Assembly: GCA_964642165.1 (NCBI GenBank)
Contig: CAZXOC010000033.1
Coordinates: 1 to 38,578, forward strand
Direction: 5' to 3'
DNA length: 38,578 nucleotides
Origin: CAYRVX01 sp964642165
GTDB taxonomy: Bacteria > Planctomycetota > Phycisphaerae > SM23-33
Shown: positions 17,771-25,556 of the stretch, one piece after another
Layout: the number at the start of each line of letters is the position of its first letter
Position numbering within the stretch: the stretch's first letter is position 1
The notes under the pieces: generated by a model
What the model saw: the letters and a program-made list of their open reading frames with translations, nothing else
Told to the model about the DNA's origin: nothing
Database searches by the model: none
Position numbers and translations under genes: made by a program

Positions 17771-18693
17771 TCGAAACGCAGGGGCTGACGAAATACTACG
17801 GGGCGCTGGCCGCCCTGGTGGACCTGAGCCTGACGATCGACGAGGGGGACATCTTCGGGTTCATCGGGCCCAACGGCGCCGGCAAGACCACGACGATGCG
17901 AATCCTCGCGACGCTGTTGGAGCCCACCAGCGGGCGGGCCTCCATCGACGGCCTGGACGTCGGTCACCGCGGGCAGGAGGTCCGCCGCGTCGTCGGGTAC
18001 ATGCCCGACTTCATGGGCGTCTACGACGACCTGAAGGTCTTCGAGTACCTCGAGTTCTTCGCGGCGGCGTTCGGGCTGCCCCGGGCGAAGCGCAAGGCCG
18101 TCATCGGCGACGTGCTGGAGCTGACCGACCTGACGGTCAAGCGCGCTTCGCCCGTGGACAGCCTGTCGCGCGGCATGCAGCAGCGATTGCAGCTCGCGCG
18201 CGTGCTCATCCACGACCCGAAGGTGCTCATCCTGGACGAGCCGGCCAGCGGGCTGGACCCCCGCGCCCGCATCGAGATCCGCGAGCTGCTCTGCGAGCTG
18301 AAACGCATGGGAAAGACCATCATGATCTCCAGCCACATCCTCTCCGAGCTCGAGGAGATGTGCGACCACGTGGGGATCATCGAGGAGGGGCGGCTGATCT
18401 TCAGCGGCACGATGGACGAGATCCGCCAGCGGATGGGCGTGCACGCCAGCTTCCGCGTGCAGGTCATGGGCGACCTGGCGGCCGCCGCCCGCGTGCTCGG
18501 GGCGCTGCCCCAGATCGCCGACGTGCAGCAGGCCGAACACTACCTCGACGTCACCCTGCGCGACGGCGAGCCGAGCGACGGGCTGATCGCTCGGACGCTC
18601 GTGCGGGCGGGCATCGAGGTGGTCGCCATCATCCCCAAGCAGCTCAAGCTCGATGACGCCTTCCTCCAACTGACCCAGGGCATCGTCCACTGA
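17767..18693 (+). CDS. ABC-2-type transporter ATP-binding protein
   Basis: A 308-residue ATPase for the permease that follows. Walker A is GPNGAGKT (34-41), the signature is LSRGMQQRLQLAR (S-R-G-M-Q variant of LSGGQ), Walker B is VLILDEP, followed by ASGLDP and the H-loop in SSHILSELEE. The extra C-terminal domain (about 220-308) is typical of the GldA/CcmA/NatA exporter subgroup. It is translationally coupled to the preceding gene (ATGA) and lies 23 nt before the permease, so the exporter belongs to the VWA/MoxR operon. The substrate is unknown. Confidence 0.92.
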   Translation: MIETQGLTKYYGALAALVDLSLTIDEGDIFGFIGPNGAGKTTTMRILATLLEPTSGRASIDGLDVGHRGQEVRRVVGYMPDFMGVYDDLKVFEYLEFFAAAFGLPRAKRKAVIGDVLELTDLTVKRASPVDSLSRGMQQRLQLARVLIHDPKVLILDEPASGLDPRARIEIRELLCELKRMGKTIMISSHILSELEEMCDHVGIIEEGRLIFSGTMDEIRQRMGVHASFRVQVMGDLAAAARVLGALPQIADVQQAEHYLDVTLRDGEPSDGLIARTLVRAGIEVVAIIPKQLKLDDAFLQLTQGIVH

Positions 18694-18716
18694 GCGCCCA
18701 CGGCGGGCGGACCACG

Positions 18717-20660
18717 ATGGCCATGGCTACGAAGCCCGTTACCCGGATCGCCGGTGCCCTGGCCTGGCTGGCGTCGGTTCCGGCGGCGCTGGTCGGCCCG
18801 ATCTTCACCAAGGAGCTGCGCGTCTCCAGCCGGCGGCGCCGCAACTTCGCGCTGCGGGCGGTCTACCTGGCCATCCTCACGATCGTCGTGGCGATGTTCT
18901 GGCTGGCGTCCGTCGAATGGGACACCCACGGATCCCACGCCTACCACGTCACGATGATGTCGAGGGCCGGCCGAATCATCGTCCTCTCCGTCGTCTGGTT
19001 CCAGTTCTGCGGGATCCAGATCGTCGCGATCGTCATGCTGAGCACGGCGATCAGCGAGGAGATCCACCATCGGACGCTGGGCGTGCTGATGACCACGCCG
19101 ATCCGCAGCTTCCAGGTGGTGGTCGGCAAGCTCCTCAGCAAGCTGCTCCAGCTCATCGTGCTGCTGGGCATGAGCCTGCCGCTGCTGGCGATCGTGCGGA
19201 TCTTCGGCGGCGTCCCGTGGGAGTTCGTCGTCGCCGGGCTGTGCATCACGCTGACCACGGCGATCGCCGTCGCGTCGGTGGCCATGTTCTTCTCCATCCT
19301 TTTCCGCCGCGCGTTCGCGAGCATCCTGCTGGCCCTGGGCGTGGTGGTCGTCCTGCACGGGGGCGTCCCGCTGATCGCCGCCCTGCTCCTGGATGCGCTG
19401 GACCTGGACACTCCGGGGGTCGTGCTGCCGCTGCTGAGCGCCTGGAGCCACGTCAGCCCCTACCCGGCGCTGACCCTGGCCAGCGCGGAGGTCCTGGAGC
19501 CCCGCGCCACGGCAGCCTTGGGGGCGTTCCACTGGTGGGGCAACTGCGTGGTGTCCCTGCTGTTCTCGGGGGGCGTGCTGGCGGCGTGCACGGCGATGGT
19601 CCGGCGCGTGGCGCTGGGGCAGATTGCGGGCGCCACCGGCGCGGGGGCCGGCGCGGCATCGGCTCTCCAGGCCAACGCGCCGAGCCGGAGGCCCCCCACG
19701 ACCGGCGCCGAGCCCCCCGATCCCCCTCCCGCGCCACTGGTCGTCCTGATGCCCACGGCCCGCGCAGCATCCTTTGCGCCGCCGGTGCCGCGCGCACGCG
19801 TTCGCCCCATCACCGGCTCGCCCATCGTGTGGCGCGAGCTGCGTGCGGGCTGGATCAAACGGAAGCTCCTGTTCCGCATCCTCGTCGGCGTGGGAGCATG
19901 GCTGCTGCTGATGATCTACGGGCTCATCGCCGCGGTGGACAACGGCTTCCGCGACAACGACGTCCACGCGGTGATGGTCTTCCTGTTCGTGTGTCTGGGG
20001 GCGATCGCGACGGCCGTGCTGGCCGCCACCACCATCACGGCCGAGAAGGAAGCCAACTCCTGGGAGATCCTCCTCTGCACGACGCTGAGCAGTTGGCACA
20101 TCCTGCGCGGCAAGATCGTCGGGGTCCTGCGGAAGTGCCTGCCCTTCTGGCTGGTTCCCCTGGGTCACGTCGCCCTGTTCATGATGGTGGGCCTGGCGCA
20201 CCCGGTGCTGATGGTGCACCTGGCGCTGGTCACGGCGTCGGTGATCGGGCTGTTGGCGGGCTCGGGGCTGTACTTCGGCGCGCGGCTCAAGCGAACCACG
20301 ACGGCCGTCATCGCAAACCTCGGGCTCGCCCTGGTCTTGTGGGGCGCGCTGCCGCTGGCCCTGGCGTTGTCGACCGAGGTCCTGCCCCGAGGCCCACTGC
20401 GCAGGGAGATGTGGGACCTGACCGAGTACGTCGCGGACGCCAACCCGATGCTCCAGGCGGGCATGCTGACCGACGCTGCCAGCGGGCACCATCGCAGCCG
20501 CCGGGGTCTCCAGTCCCTCAGGTACGACTGGCTCGGCGTGGGGTGGACGCGCCTGGGCGGCACGACGGGGTACCTGGCGGTCTTCACCACGGGCTACGTG
20601 GCCCTGGGGGCGCTGCTGGCATGGCGAGCGCGGGCGCGCTTCCGCCGCGGCGTCTTCTGA
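18717..20660 (+). CDS. ABC-2 permease with two fused permease units
   Basis: A 647-residue membrane protein with about 12 hydrophobic segments. Both halves carry the same ABC-2 landmark: ISEEIHHRTLGVLMTTPIRS then VVVGKLLSKLLQ in the first, and ITAEKEANSWEILLCTTLSS then ILRGKIVGVLRKC in the second. The halves are joined by a long Pro/Ala-rich cytoplasmic linker near residues 310-360. It therefore looks like a fusion of two permeases into one chain, which would pair with a homodimer of the upstream ATPase. ATG 18717 and ATG 18723 are both possible starts. It is the last gene of the operon and ends 40 bp from the convergent LysR gene. Confidence 0.85.
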   Translation: MAMATKPVTRIAGALAWLASVPAALVGPIFTKELRVSSRRRRNFALRAVYLAILTIVVAMFWLASVEWDTHGSHAYHVTMMSRAGRIIVLSVVWFQFCGIQIVAIVMLSTAISEEIHHRTLGVLMTTPIRSFQVVVGKLLSKLLQLIVLLGMSLPLLAIVRIFGGVPWEFVVAGLCITLTTAIAVASVAMFFSILFRRAFASILLALGVVVVLHGGVPLIAALLLDALDLDTPGVVLPLLSAWSHVSPYPALTLASAEVLEPRATAALGAFHWWGNCVVSLLFSGGVLAACTAMVRRVALGQIAGATGAGAGAASALQANAPSRRPPTTGAEPPDPPPAPLVVLMPTARAASFAPPVPRARVRPITGSPIVWRELRAGWIKRKLLFRILVGVGAWLLLMIYGLIAAVDNGFRDNDVHAVMVFLFVCLGAIATAVLAATTITAEKEANSWEILLCTTLSSWHILRGKIVGVLRKCLPFWLVPLGHVALFMMVGLAHPVLMVHLALVTASVIGLLAGSGLYFGARLKRTTTAVIANLGLALVLWGALPLALALSTEVLPRGPLRREMWDLTEYVADANPMLQAGMLTDAASGHHRSRRGLQSLRYDWLGVGWTRLGGTTGYLAVFTTGYVALGALLAWRARARFRRGVF

Positions 20661-20700
20661 CCCGGCGGTCCCTGGCGTGTGGTCGCCGGCGCGGGGGCGG

Positions 20701-21585
20701 TCAGATCGGCGAGCGGAGGACGCGGAGGAGCATCATCTCCGCCTTGGAGTGGGCCTTGCCGCGGCGGCGGACGATGGCGATCTTGCGGACCCAGCGCGTG
20801 GGGTCGCGGAACGGCACGACGGCCAGGTACCCCGAGGCCGCCTCGCGGGCGACGTTCGCCGTCGGCAGGATGCTCAGTCCTGCGCCGACCTCCACGGCTC
20901 GCTTGAGCGTTTCGTTGTTGTCGAACTCCATGGCGATGTCGACCTGCACGCGGTAGCCCCGCAGGACGCGGTCGATATGCCGCCTCGTCGGGACGTTGGC
21001 CTCGAACGCAACGAAGCGCTCGCCCTTCAGGTCCGAGGGCTCAATGTCCCTGCGCTTGGCCAAGGGGTGCTCCGGCGAGCAGACCACCACGAGCCGCTCC
21101 TCGGCGAACGGGATGATCTCGATGGAGCGGTGCTTCTCGGGGAAGGCCACGATGCCCATGTCCATCTCGCCGTCGAGCACGGCCGCGGTGATCCGGTTCC
21201 ATCGCGCGTACTCCACGTCGAGGTTCACTTCGGGATGGGCCTTCAGGAACTTCCGGACGTAGGGATCGAGCAGGTAGAAGCCGACGGAATAGATGGTGCC
21301 GATCCGGAGGACCGGGCGGACGATCTCCTGAGCGCTTCGGACTTCCTGGAGCGTCTGCTCGTAGCGACGGAGGATCTCCTTGGCGCCGCGGTAGAAGGCC
21401 TTCCCCGCGTCCGTGGGGACGGCGAAGCCCCCGCCGCGCGTCAGCAGCCGGGCGCCCAGGTCCCGCTCGAGAGCGGCGACTTGCTGCGAGACGGCCGACT
21501 GGGAGATCTGGTTGCTCTCGGCGGCCTTGGAGAAGCTGCCGGTGTCCACCAGATCACAGAAGGTCTTCATGACGGCCGTGTTCAT
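20701..21585 (-). CDS. LysR-type transcriptional regulator, divergent from gdhA
   Basis: A 294-residue LTTR. The N-terminal winged helix-turn-helix is visible in KTFCDLVDTGSFSKAAESNQ, SQSAVSQQVAALERDLGARL and the wing LLTRGGG. The effector-binding domain covers about residues 90-290 (LRIGTIYSVGFYLLDPYVRKF), resembling CysB/CbbR/YeiE-like members. It is transcribed away from gdhA with 246 bp between the start codons. LTTRs usually control the divergent gene and themselves; a perfect LTTR-type dyad lies in between. The co-inducer is unknown; a nitrogen or carbon metabolite such as 2-oxoglutarate or glutamate would fit gdhA but is only inferred. Confidence 0.92.
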   Translation of the reverse strand: MNTAVMKTFCDLVDTGSFSKAAESNQISQSAVSQQVAALERDLGARLLTRGGGFAVPTDAGKAFYRGAKEILRRYEQTLQEVRSAQEIVRPVLRIGTIYSVGFYLLDPYVRKFLKAHPEVNLDVEYARWNRITAAVLDGEMDMGIVAFPEKHRSIEIIPFAEERLVVVCSPEHPLAKRRDIEPSDLKGERFVAFEANVPTRRHIDRVLRGYRVQVDIAMEFDNNETLKRAVEVGAGLSILPTANVAREAASGYLAVVPFRDPTRWVRKIAIVRRRGKAHSKAEMMLLRVLRSPI

Positions 21586-21637
21586 CTCCGCTCCGGGCGG
21601 GGGCGCAGCCGGTCTATAAGGGTGTTTGCCTGCGTAT

Positions 21638-21652
21638 ATTAGGCATTCTAAT
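21638..21652. promoter_or_regulatory. LTTR operator, ATTAG-N5-CTAAT
   Basis: ATTAG (21638-21642), spacer GCATT, CTAAT (21648-21652) is a perfect inverted repeat that fits the T-N11-A rule of LysR-type regulators (T21639, A21651). It lies about 53 bp upstream of the LysR start and 180 bp upstream of gdhA. ATTCTAATT (21645-21653) recurs at 21674-21682, 29 bp later, as expected for a recognition site plus an activation site. Confidence 0.65.
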
Positions 21653-21673
21653 TTGCCGAACCGGGTCCAGCAG

Positions 21674-21687
21674 ATTCTAATTATAGT
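21674..21687 (+). promoter_or_regulatory. Second LTTR half-site overlapping a gdhA -10 element
   Basis: ATTCTAATT repeats the arm of the dyad at 21645, and TATAGT (21682-21687) is a good -10 hexamer without a matching -35. Promoters activated by LTTRs commonly lack a -35 box, so this is a reasonable gdhA promoter. The leader to ATG 21832 would be about 140 nt. Confidence 0.45.
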
Positions 21688-21831
21688 AGACTGAAAGAAC
21701 GCCGTGTCGAGTGTCCGACCGCCGGTGCCGAGGCCCTAGTGTACAGCGCCGGGAGAGCGTTCCGGAAGGGAATAAGGCAGCGACCACGGGTCCGGCGGGG
21801 CGGGGATCCGCCCCAGACAAGGAGAACCCTC

Positions 21832-23172
21832 ATGGCCAGTTCGTTCGTGGAAGACATCATGGCGGCGGTGACCTCGCGCAACCCCGGGGAGACCGAATTC
21901 CACCAGGCGGTCCAGGAAGTGGTGGAGTCCATCGAGCCGGTGATCGAGAAGCACCCCGAGCTCGCCAGGGCCCGGATCGTCGATCGCGTCGTCGAGCCGG
22001 AACGCCAGATCCTGTTCCGCGTGCCGTGGCTGGACGACAGCGGCGCGATCCAGGTCAACCGGGGCTTCCGCGTGGAGTTCAACAGCGCCATCGGGCCGTA
22101 CAAGGGCGGCTTGCGGTTCCACCCGTCGGTCTACCTGGGCATCATCAAGTTCCTGGGCTTCGAGCAGGTCTTCAAGAACGCCCTGACCACCACCCCCATC
22201 GGCGGCGGCAAGGGCGGCAGCGACTTCGACCCCAAGGGCAAGAGCGACAACGAGGTCATGCGCTTCTGCCAGAGCTTCATGAGCGAGCTGTTCCGCCACG
22301 TCGGGCCGGACACCGACGTGCCCGCCGGCGACATCGGCGTGGGGGGGCGAGAGATCGGATTCCTCTTCGGGCAGTACAAGAAGCTCACCAATACCTTCAC
22401 CGGCGTGCTGACCGGCAAGGGCCTGGAATGGGGCGGCTCGCTGGTCCGCACGGAGGCGACCGGCTACGGCCTGACGTACCTCGTGACGCGCATGCTGGAG
22501 GACCGCGGCACGGGCTGGGAGGGCAAGAAGGTGGTCATCTCCGGCTCGGGCAACGTGGCCATCTACGCCACCGAGAAGGTCCAGCAGCTCGGCGGGAAGG
22601 TCCTCGCCCTGTCCGACAGCAGCGGCTACGTCGTGGACGAGGAGGGCATCAAGCTCGACACGGTCAAGCGGATCAAGGAAATCGAGCGCGGGCGCATCCG
22701 CGAGTACGCCGACGAGCACGCCGGCGCGGCGTTCCACGACAACTGGCAGGGCATCTGGACGGTTCCCTGCGACGTGGCGCTGCCGTCGGCGACGCAGAAC
22801 GAGATCGACCAGGCCGCCGCCGAGACGCTCGTGAAGAACGGCTGCGTTGCCGTCGGCGAGGGCGCGAACATGCCGTCGACCCCAGAGGCCGTCGAGGTCT
22901 TCCACGACGCGGGCGTCTCCTTTGCCCCCGCCAAGGCCGCCAACGCCGGCGGCGTGGCCACCAGCGCCCTGGAGATGTCCCAGAACTCCATGCGCCTGAA
23001 CTGGACCTTCGAGGAGGTCGACGCCCGCCTGAAGCAGATCATGAACGCCATCTACGACCAGTGCGTCGAGGCGGCGGAAGCCTACGGCGCCAAGGGCAAC
23101 CTGGTCGTCGGCGCGAACGTGGCCGGCTTCCTGAGGGTCGCCCGTGCCATGATGGCCCAGGGGGTCGTGTAG
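21832..23172 (+). CDS. gdhA: NADP-type glutamate dehydrogenase, hexameric
   Basis: Interconverts glutamate and 2-oxoglutarate plus ammonium. The 446-residue length is that of the small hexameric GDH class. Motifs seen are NRGFRVEFNSAIGPYKGGLRF, the catalytic-lysine region PIGGGKGGSDFDP, the dinucleotide fold VVISGSGNVAIYATEK, and VGEGANMPSTPEA. S/D residues near the fold (LSDSSGYV) are typical of NADP(H)-using enzymes, so an assimilatory role is likely. AAGGAG lies 8 nt before ATG 21832; the longer open frame to 21739 is not supported. A divergent LysR gene and its dyad indicate regulated expression. Confidence 0.95.
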   Translation: MASSFVEDIMAAVTSRNPGETEFHQAVQEVVESIEPVIEKHPELARARIVDRVVEPERQILFRVPWLDDSGAIQVNRGFRVEFNSAIGPYKGGLRFHPSVYLGIIKFLGFEQVFKNALTTTPIGGGKGGSDFDPKGKSDNEVMRFCQSFMSELFRHVGPDTDVPAGDIGVGGREIGFLFGQYKKLTNTFTGVLTGKGLEWGGSLVRTEATGYGLTYLVTRMLEDRGTGWEGKKVVISGSGNVAIYATEKVQQLGGKVLALSDSSGYVVDEEGIKLDTVKRIKEIERGRIREYADEHAGAAFHDNWQGIWTVPCDVALPSATQNEIDQAAAETLVKNGCVAVGEGANMPSTPEAVEVFHDAGVSFAPAKAANAGGVATSALEMSQNSMRLNWTFEEVDARLKQIMNAIYDQCVEAAEAYGAKGNLVVGANVAGFLRVARAMMAQGVV

Positions 23173-23186
23173 GACCGCAGTCCACG

Positions 23187-23245
23187 ACCGGCCCGCGGGC
23201 GTGCGAGACCCGGCTGCGCGCATCTCGCGCGGATGGCGGGCCGGT
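23187..23245 (+). terminator. Long hairpin after gdhA
   Basis: ACCGGCCCGC (23187-23196) pairs perfectly with GCGGGCCGGT (23236-23245). An inner stem, GCGAGA with TCTCGC, lies in the loop. It starts 15 nt after the gdhA stop codon. No T-run follows, so it may act in 3'-end stability or Rho-assisted termination. Confidence 0.4.
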
Positions 23246-23340
23246 TGCCGCGTTCTGCGGCCCGTCAATCGACTTGACTGGCGCCGGCAAGCCATCTCTT
23301 GCGACCTCGTGCCGCGCGGGGGAAACGACAGCCGAACGAC

Positions 23341-23369
23341 TTGCGTAAACCACTTCCATCGGCTAGATT
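23341..23369 (+). promoter_or_regulatory. Sigma70-type promoter for the kinase/NtrC operon
   Basis: TTGCGT (23341-23346) and TAGATT (23364-23369) have exact 17-bp spacing, and GGC precedes the -10 as in the promoter at 33308-33336. It is the only promoter-like site found before the kinase gene. Confidence 0.45.
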
Positions 23370-23597
23370 GCGTGATAGGGTCCGGGAGGCGTGCTTGGCG
23401 CAGCCCCTCTCGATGCGCTCTCGTCGCGGGGCGGTGGTATTCGTGCGCCGCCTGAGACGGAACGCTGAAGTCTGGCTGCGGATGTTCGGTTCGCGCGTCC
23501 CTGCCGACGGCCCGCCGTCGGGGGATTCGCCGAGACGAGGCATGCAAAGGGCGCTTGGGTCTCCGATGGGACCATCGAGATCAAGGAATCCATCCGC

Positions 23598-25556
23598 ATG
23601 AAGCTCAGTTTGCGAACGAGGCTGATCGGCGGCTTCCTCCTCGTGATCGTCACAAGCAGCGCCATCACGACGATCGTGGGCATCCACATGATGGGCAAGG
23701 GCGTCGTCAACCAGATGCACATCCAGAACGAGGTGCGGCACGACCTCGCCTCGGCGAGGGAGATCTACGAGGAGGAGTTGGCGAACATCCGCAACGCGGT
23801 GCGTTACACGGCCGTTCGCTTCTTCGTGAAGGAGGCCCTGGCCTCGGGAAACGCCACGGCGACGGCGGAGGAGCTTCGCCTCGTCCGCCAGCGCGAGGGC
23901 CTCGACGTCCTGACGTTGACGGACGCCAACGGCACGGTGCTGCTGCGGGCCCGGGATCCGGCCGCGGCGGCGGGCGGCCCGGCGGCCAGCCCCATCGTGC
24001 GGCGGGCGCTGGCCGCCAAGACGGTGATCGCCTCGACAGAGATCGTTCCGCAAGGGGAGCTGGCCAAGGAGGGGGAGGACCTGGCCGCCCGCGCCCACAC
24101 CGCGCTGATCCGCACGCCCAAGGCCAAGCCCAGCGACAGGAAGTTCGAGGTCTCAGGCCTGGTGCTGCTGGCCGCGGCGCCGGTGGTGGGCGAGGACGGG
24201 GAGCTTCTCGGCGGGCTCTACGGCGGCACGCTGCTGAACGGCCGGACCCGCATCGTGGACAAGATCAAGGCCACCGTCTACGAAGGCGAGCGGTACGCCG
24301 GCAGAGACATCGGGGCCGCGACCATCTTCCAGGGCGACGTGCGGATCTCGACGAACGTCGAGATGCCCGACGGAGAACGGGCGGTCGGGACGCGCGTTTC
24401 GGCCGAGGTCTACGAGCGCGTGCTCACGCAGGCCGAGCCGTGGCTCGAACGGGCGTTCGTGGTCAACGACTGGTACATCACGGCGTACGAGTCCATCCGC
24501 AACGCCTCCGGCGAGGTGATCGGCATCCTGGGCGTCGGGATGTACGAGGGGAAGTTTGCGCAGATGCGGCGCAGCGCCCTGCTGGCCTTCGCGGGGGTCT
24601 CGCTGGGGGCGATCACCTTGTCCATCGCCATCTGCTACCTCCTCGCCCGCAAGCTCACCAGGCCGGTCCACGACCTGGTCCTGGCGGCGCGTCGCCTGGC
24701 CGAGGGGGACCTGCACCAGCGCGTCGAGCCCGATCCGGCGACCGAGGAGATCGGCGCCTTCGGCAAGGCGTTCAACGTCATGGCCACGTCCATCGAGGAA
24801 CGGGACCAGCAGTTGCAGCAGCGCGCCGAGGAGCAGATCCTCAAGTCGGAGAAGCTGGCGATGATCGGGCGCCTCGCCGCCGGCGTGGCGCACGAGATCA
24901 ACAACCCCCTCGGCAGCATCCTGCTGTTCAGCCGCCTGCTGCTGCGAAAGGCCCCCACCGAGGGCGTCCAACGCGAGAACCTCGAACGCATCGCCAAGGA
25001 GGCCGACCGCTGCAAGAGCATCGTCCAGGGGCTGCTGGAGTTCGCCCGGCAGCGGGAGCCCAAGACCGAGAACGTCAGCCTCAACGAGGTGGCCCGTAAG
25101 CCGATCTCACTCCTTGAGAACCAGGCCGTCTTCCACAACATCGAGATCGTCGAGGACTTCCAGGAAGACCTGCCGCTCGTCCCGGCCGACGCCTCGCAGC
25201 TCCAGCAGGTCTTCCTGAACGTGCTCGTCAACGCCGCGGAGGCCATCGAGGGCAAGGGAACCGTCACGATCACGACCCGCGCGGTGCCCGGCGCCGATCG
25301 CGCGGAGATCCGCTTCACCGACACCGGCTGCGGCATCCCGCAGGAGAACCTCCAGCGTCTCTTCGAGCCGTTCTTCACGACGAAGGACGTCGGCAACGGC
25401 ACGGGCCTGGGGCTGTCCATCAGCTACGGCGTCCTCCAGCGGCACGGGGGCAACATCGAGGTTCACAGCCGCGTCAACGAGGGCAGCACGTTCATCGTGT
25501 CGCTGCCGACGACGTCCGCGGCGGCCGCCGTGCACGCCGGGAGCAAAGGCACCTGA
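23598..25556 (+). CDS. Cache-domain sensor histidine kinase (NtrB-like transmitter)
   Basis: A 652-residue inner-membrane sensor kinase. TM1 is near residues 10-31; an extracytoplasmic region of about 290 residues with a Cache-type ligand-binding fold (two Cache-like segments; NDWYITAYESIRNASGEVIG) follows. TM2 (about 325-348) leads into HAMP (LARKLTRPVHDLV...FNVMATSIEE). The transmitter has the H-box AAGVAHEINNPLGSI with His432, N-box FLNVLVNAAEAIEG, G1 DTGCGIP and G2 GTGLGLS. The HEINNPL form is typical of NtrB-like kinases that phosphorylate sigma54 activators. Its stop codon overlaps the start of just such an activator (TGATG). The ligand is unknown; Cache domains usually bind small acids, amino acids or similar external molecules. 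Confidence 0.93.
   Translation: MKLSLRTRLIGGFLLVIVTSSAITTIVGIHMMGKGVVNQMHIQNEVRHDLASAREIYEEELANIRNAVRYTAVRFFVKEALASGNATATAEELRLVRQREGLDVLTLTDANGTVLLRARDPAAAAGGPAASPIVRRALAAKTVIASTEIVPQGELAKEGEDLAARAHTALIRTPKAKPSDRKFEVSGLVLLAAAPVVGEDGELLGGLYGGTLLNGRTRIVDKIKATVYEGERYAGRDIGAATIFQGDVRISTNVEMPDGERAVGTRVSAEVYERVLTQAEPWLERAFVVNDWYITAYESIRNASGEVIGILGVGMYEGKFAQMRRSALLAFAGVSLGAITLSIAICYLLARKLTRPVHDLVLAARRLAEGDLHQRVEPDPATEEIGAFGKAFNVMATSIEERDQQLQQRAEEQILKSEKLAMIGRLAAGVAHEINNPLGSILLFSRLLLRKAPTEGVQRENLERIAKEADRCKSIVQGLLEFARQREPKTENVSLNEVARKPISLLENQAVFHNIEIVEDFQEDLPLVPADASQLQQVFLNVLVNAAEAIEGKGTVTITTRAVPGADRAEIRFTDTGCGIPQENLQRLFEPFFTTKDVGNGTGLGLSISYGVLQRHGGNIEVHSRVNEGSTFIVSLPTTSAAAAVHAGSKGT

Larger units (their letters stand above)
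23173..23597. other. Intergenic region between gdhA and the histidine kinase
   Basis: No supported gene in this 425-bp gap. It contains a large inverted repeat after gdhA (23187-23245) and a sigma70-type promoter (23341-23369) for the kinase operon, leaving a leader of roughly 220 nt that has no structure I can identify as a known riboswitch. Confidence 0.5.
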
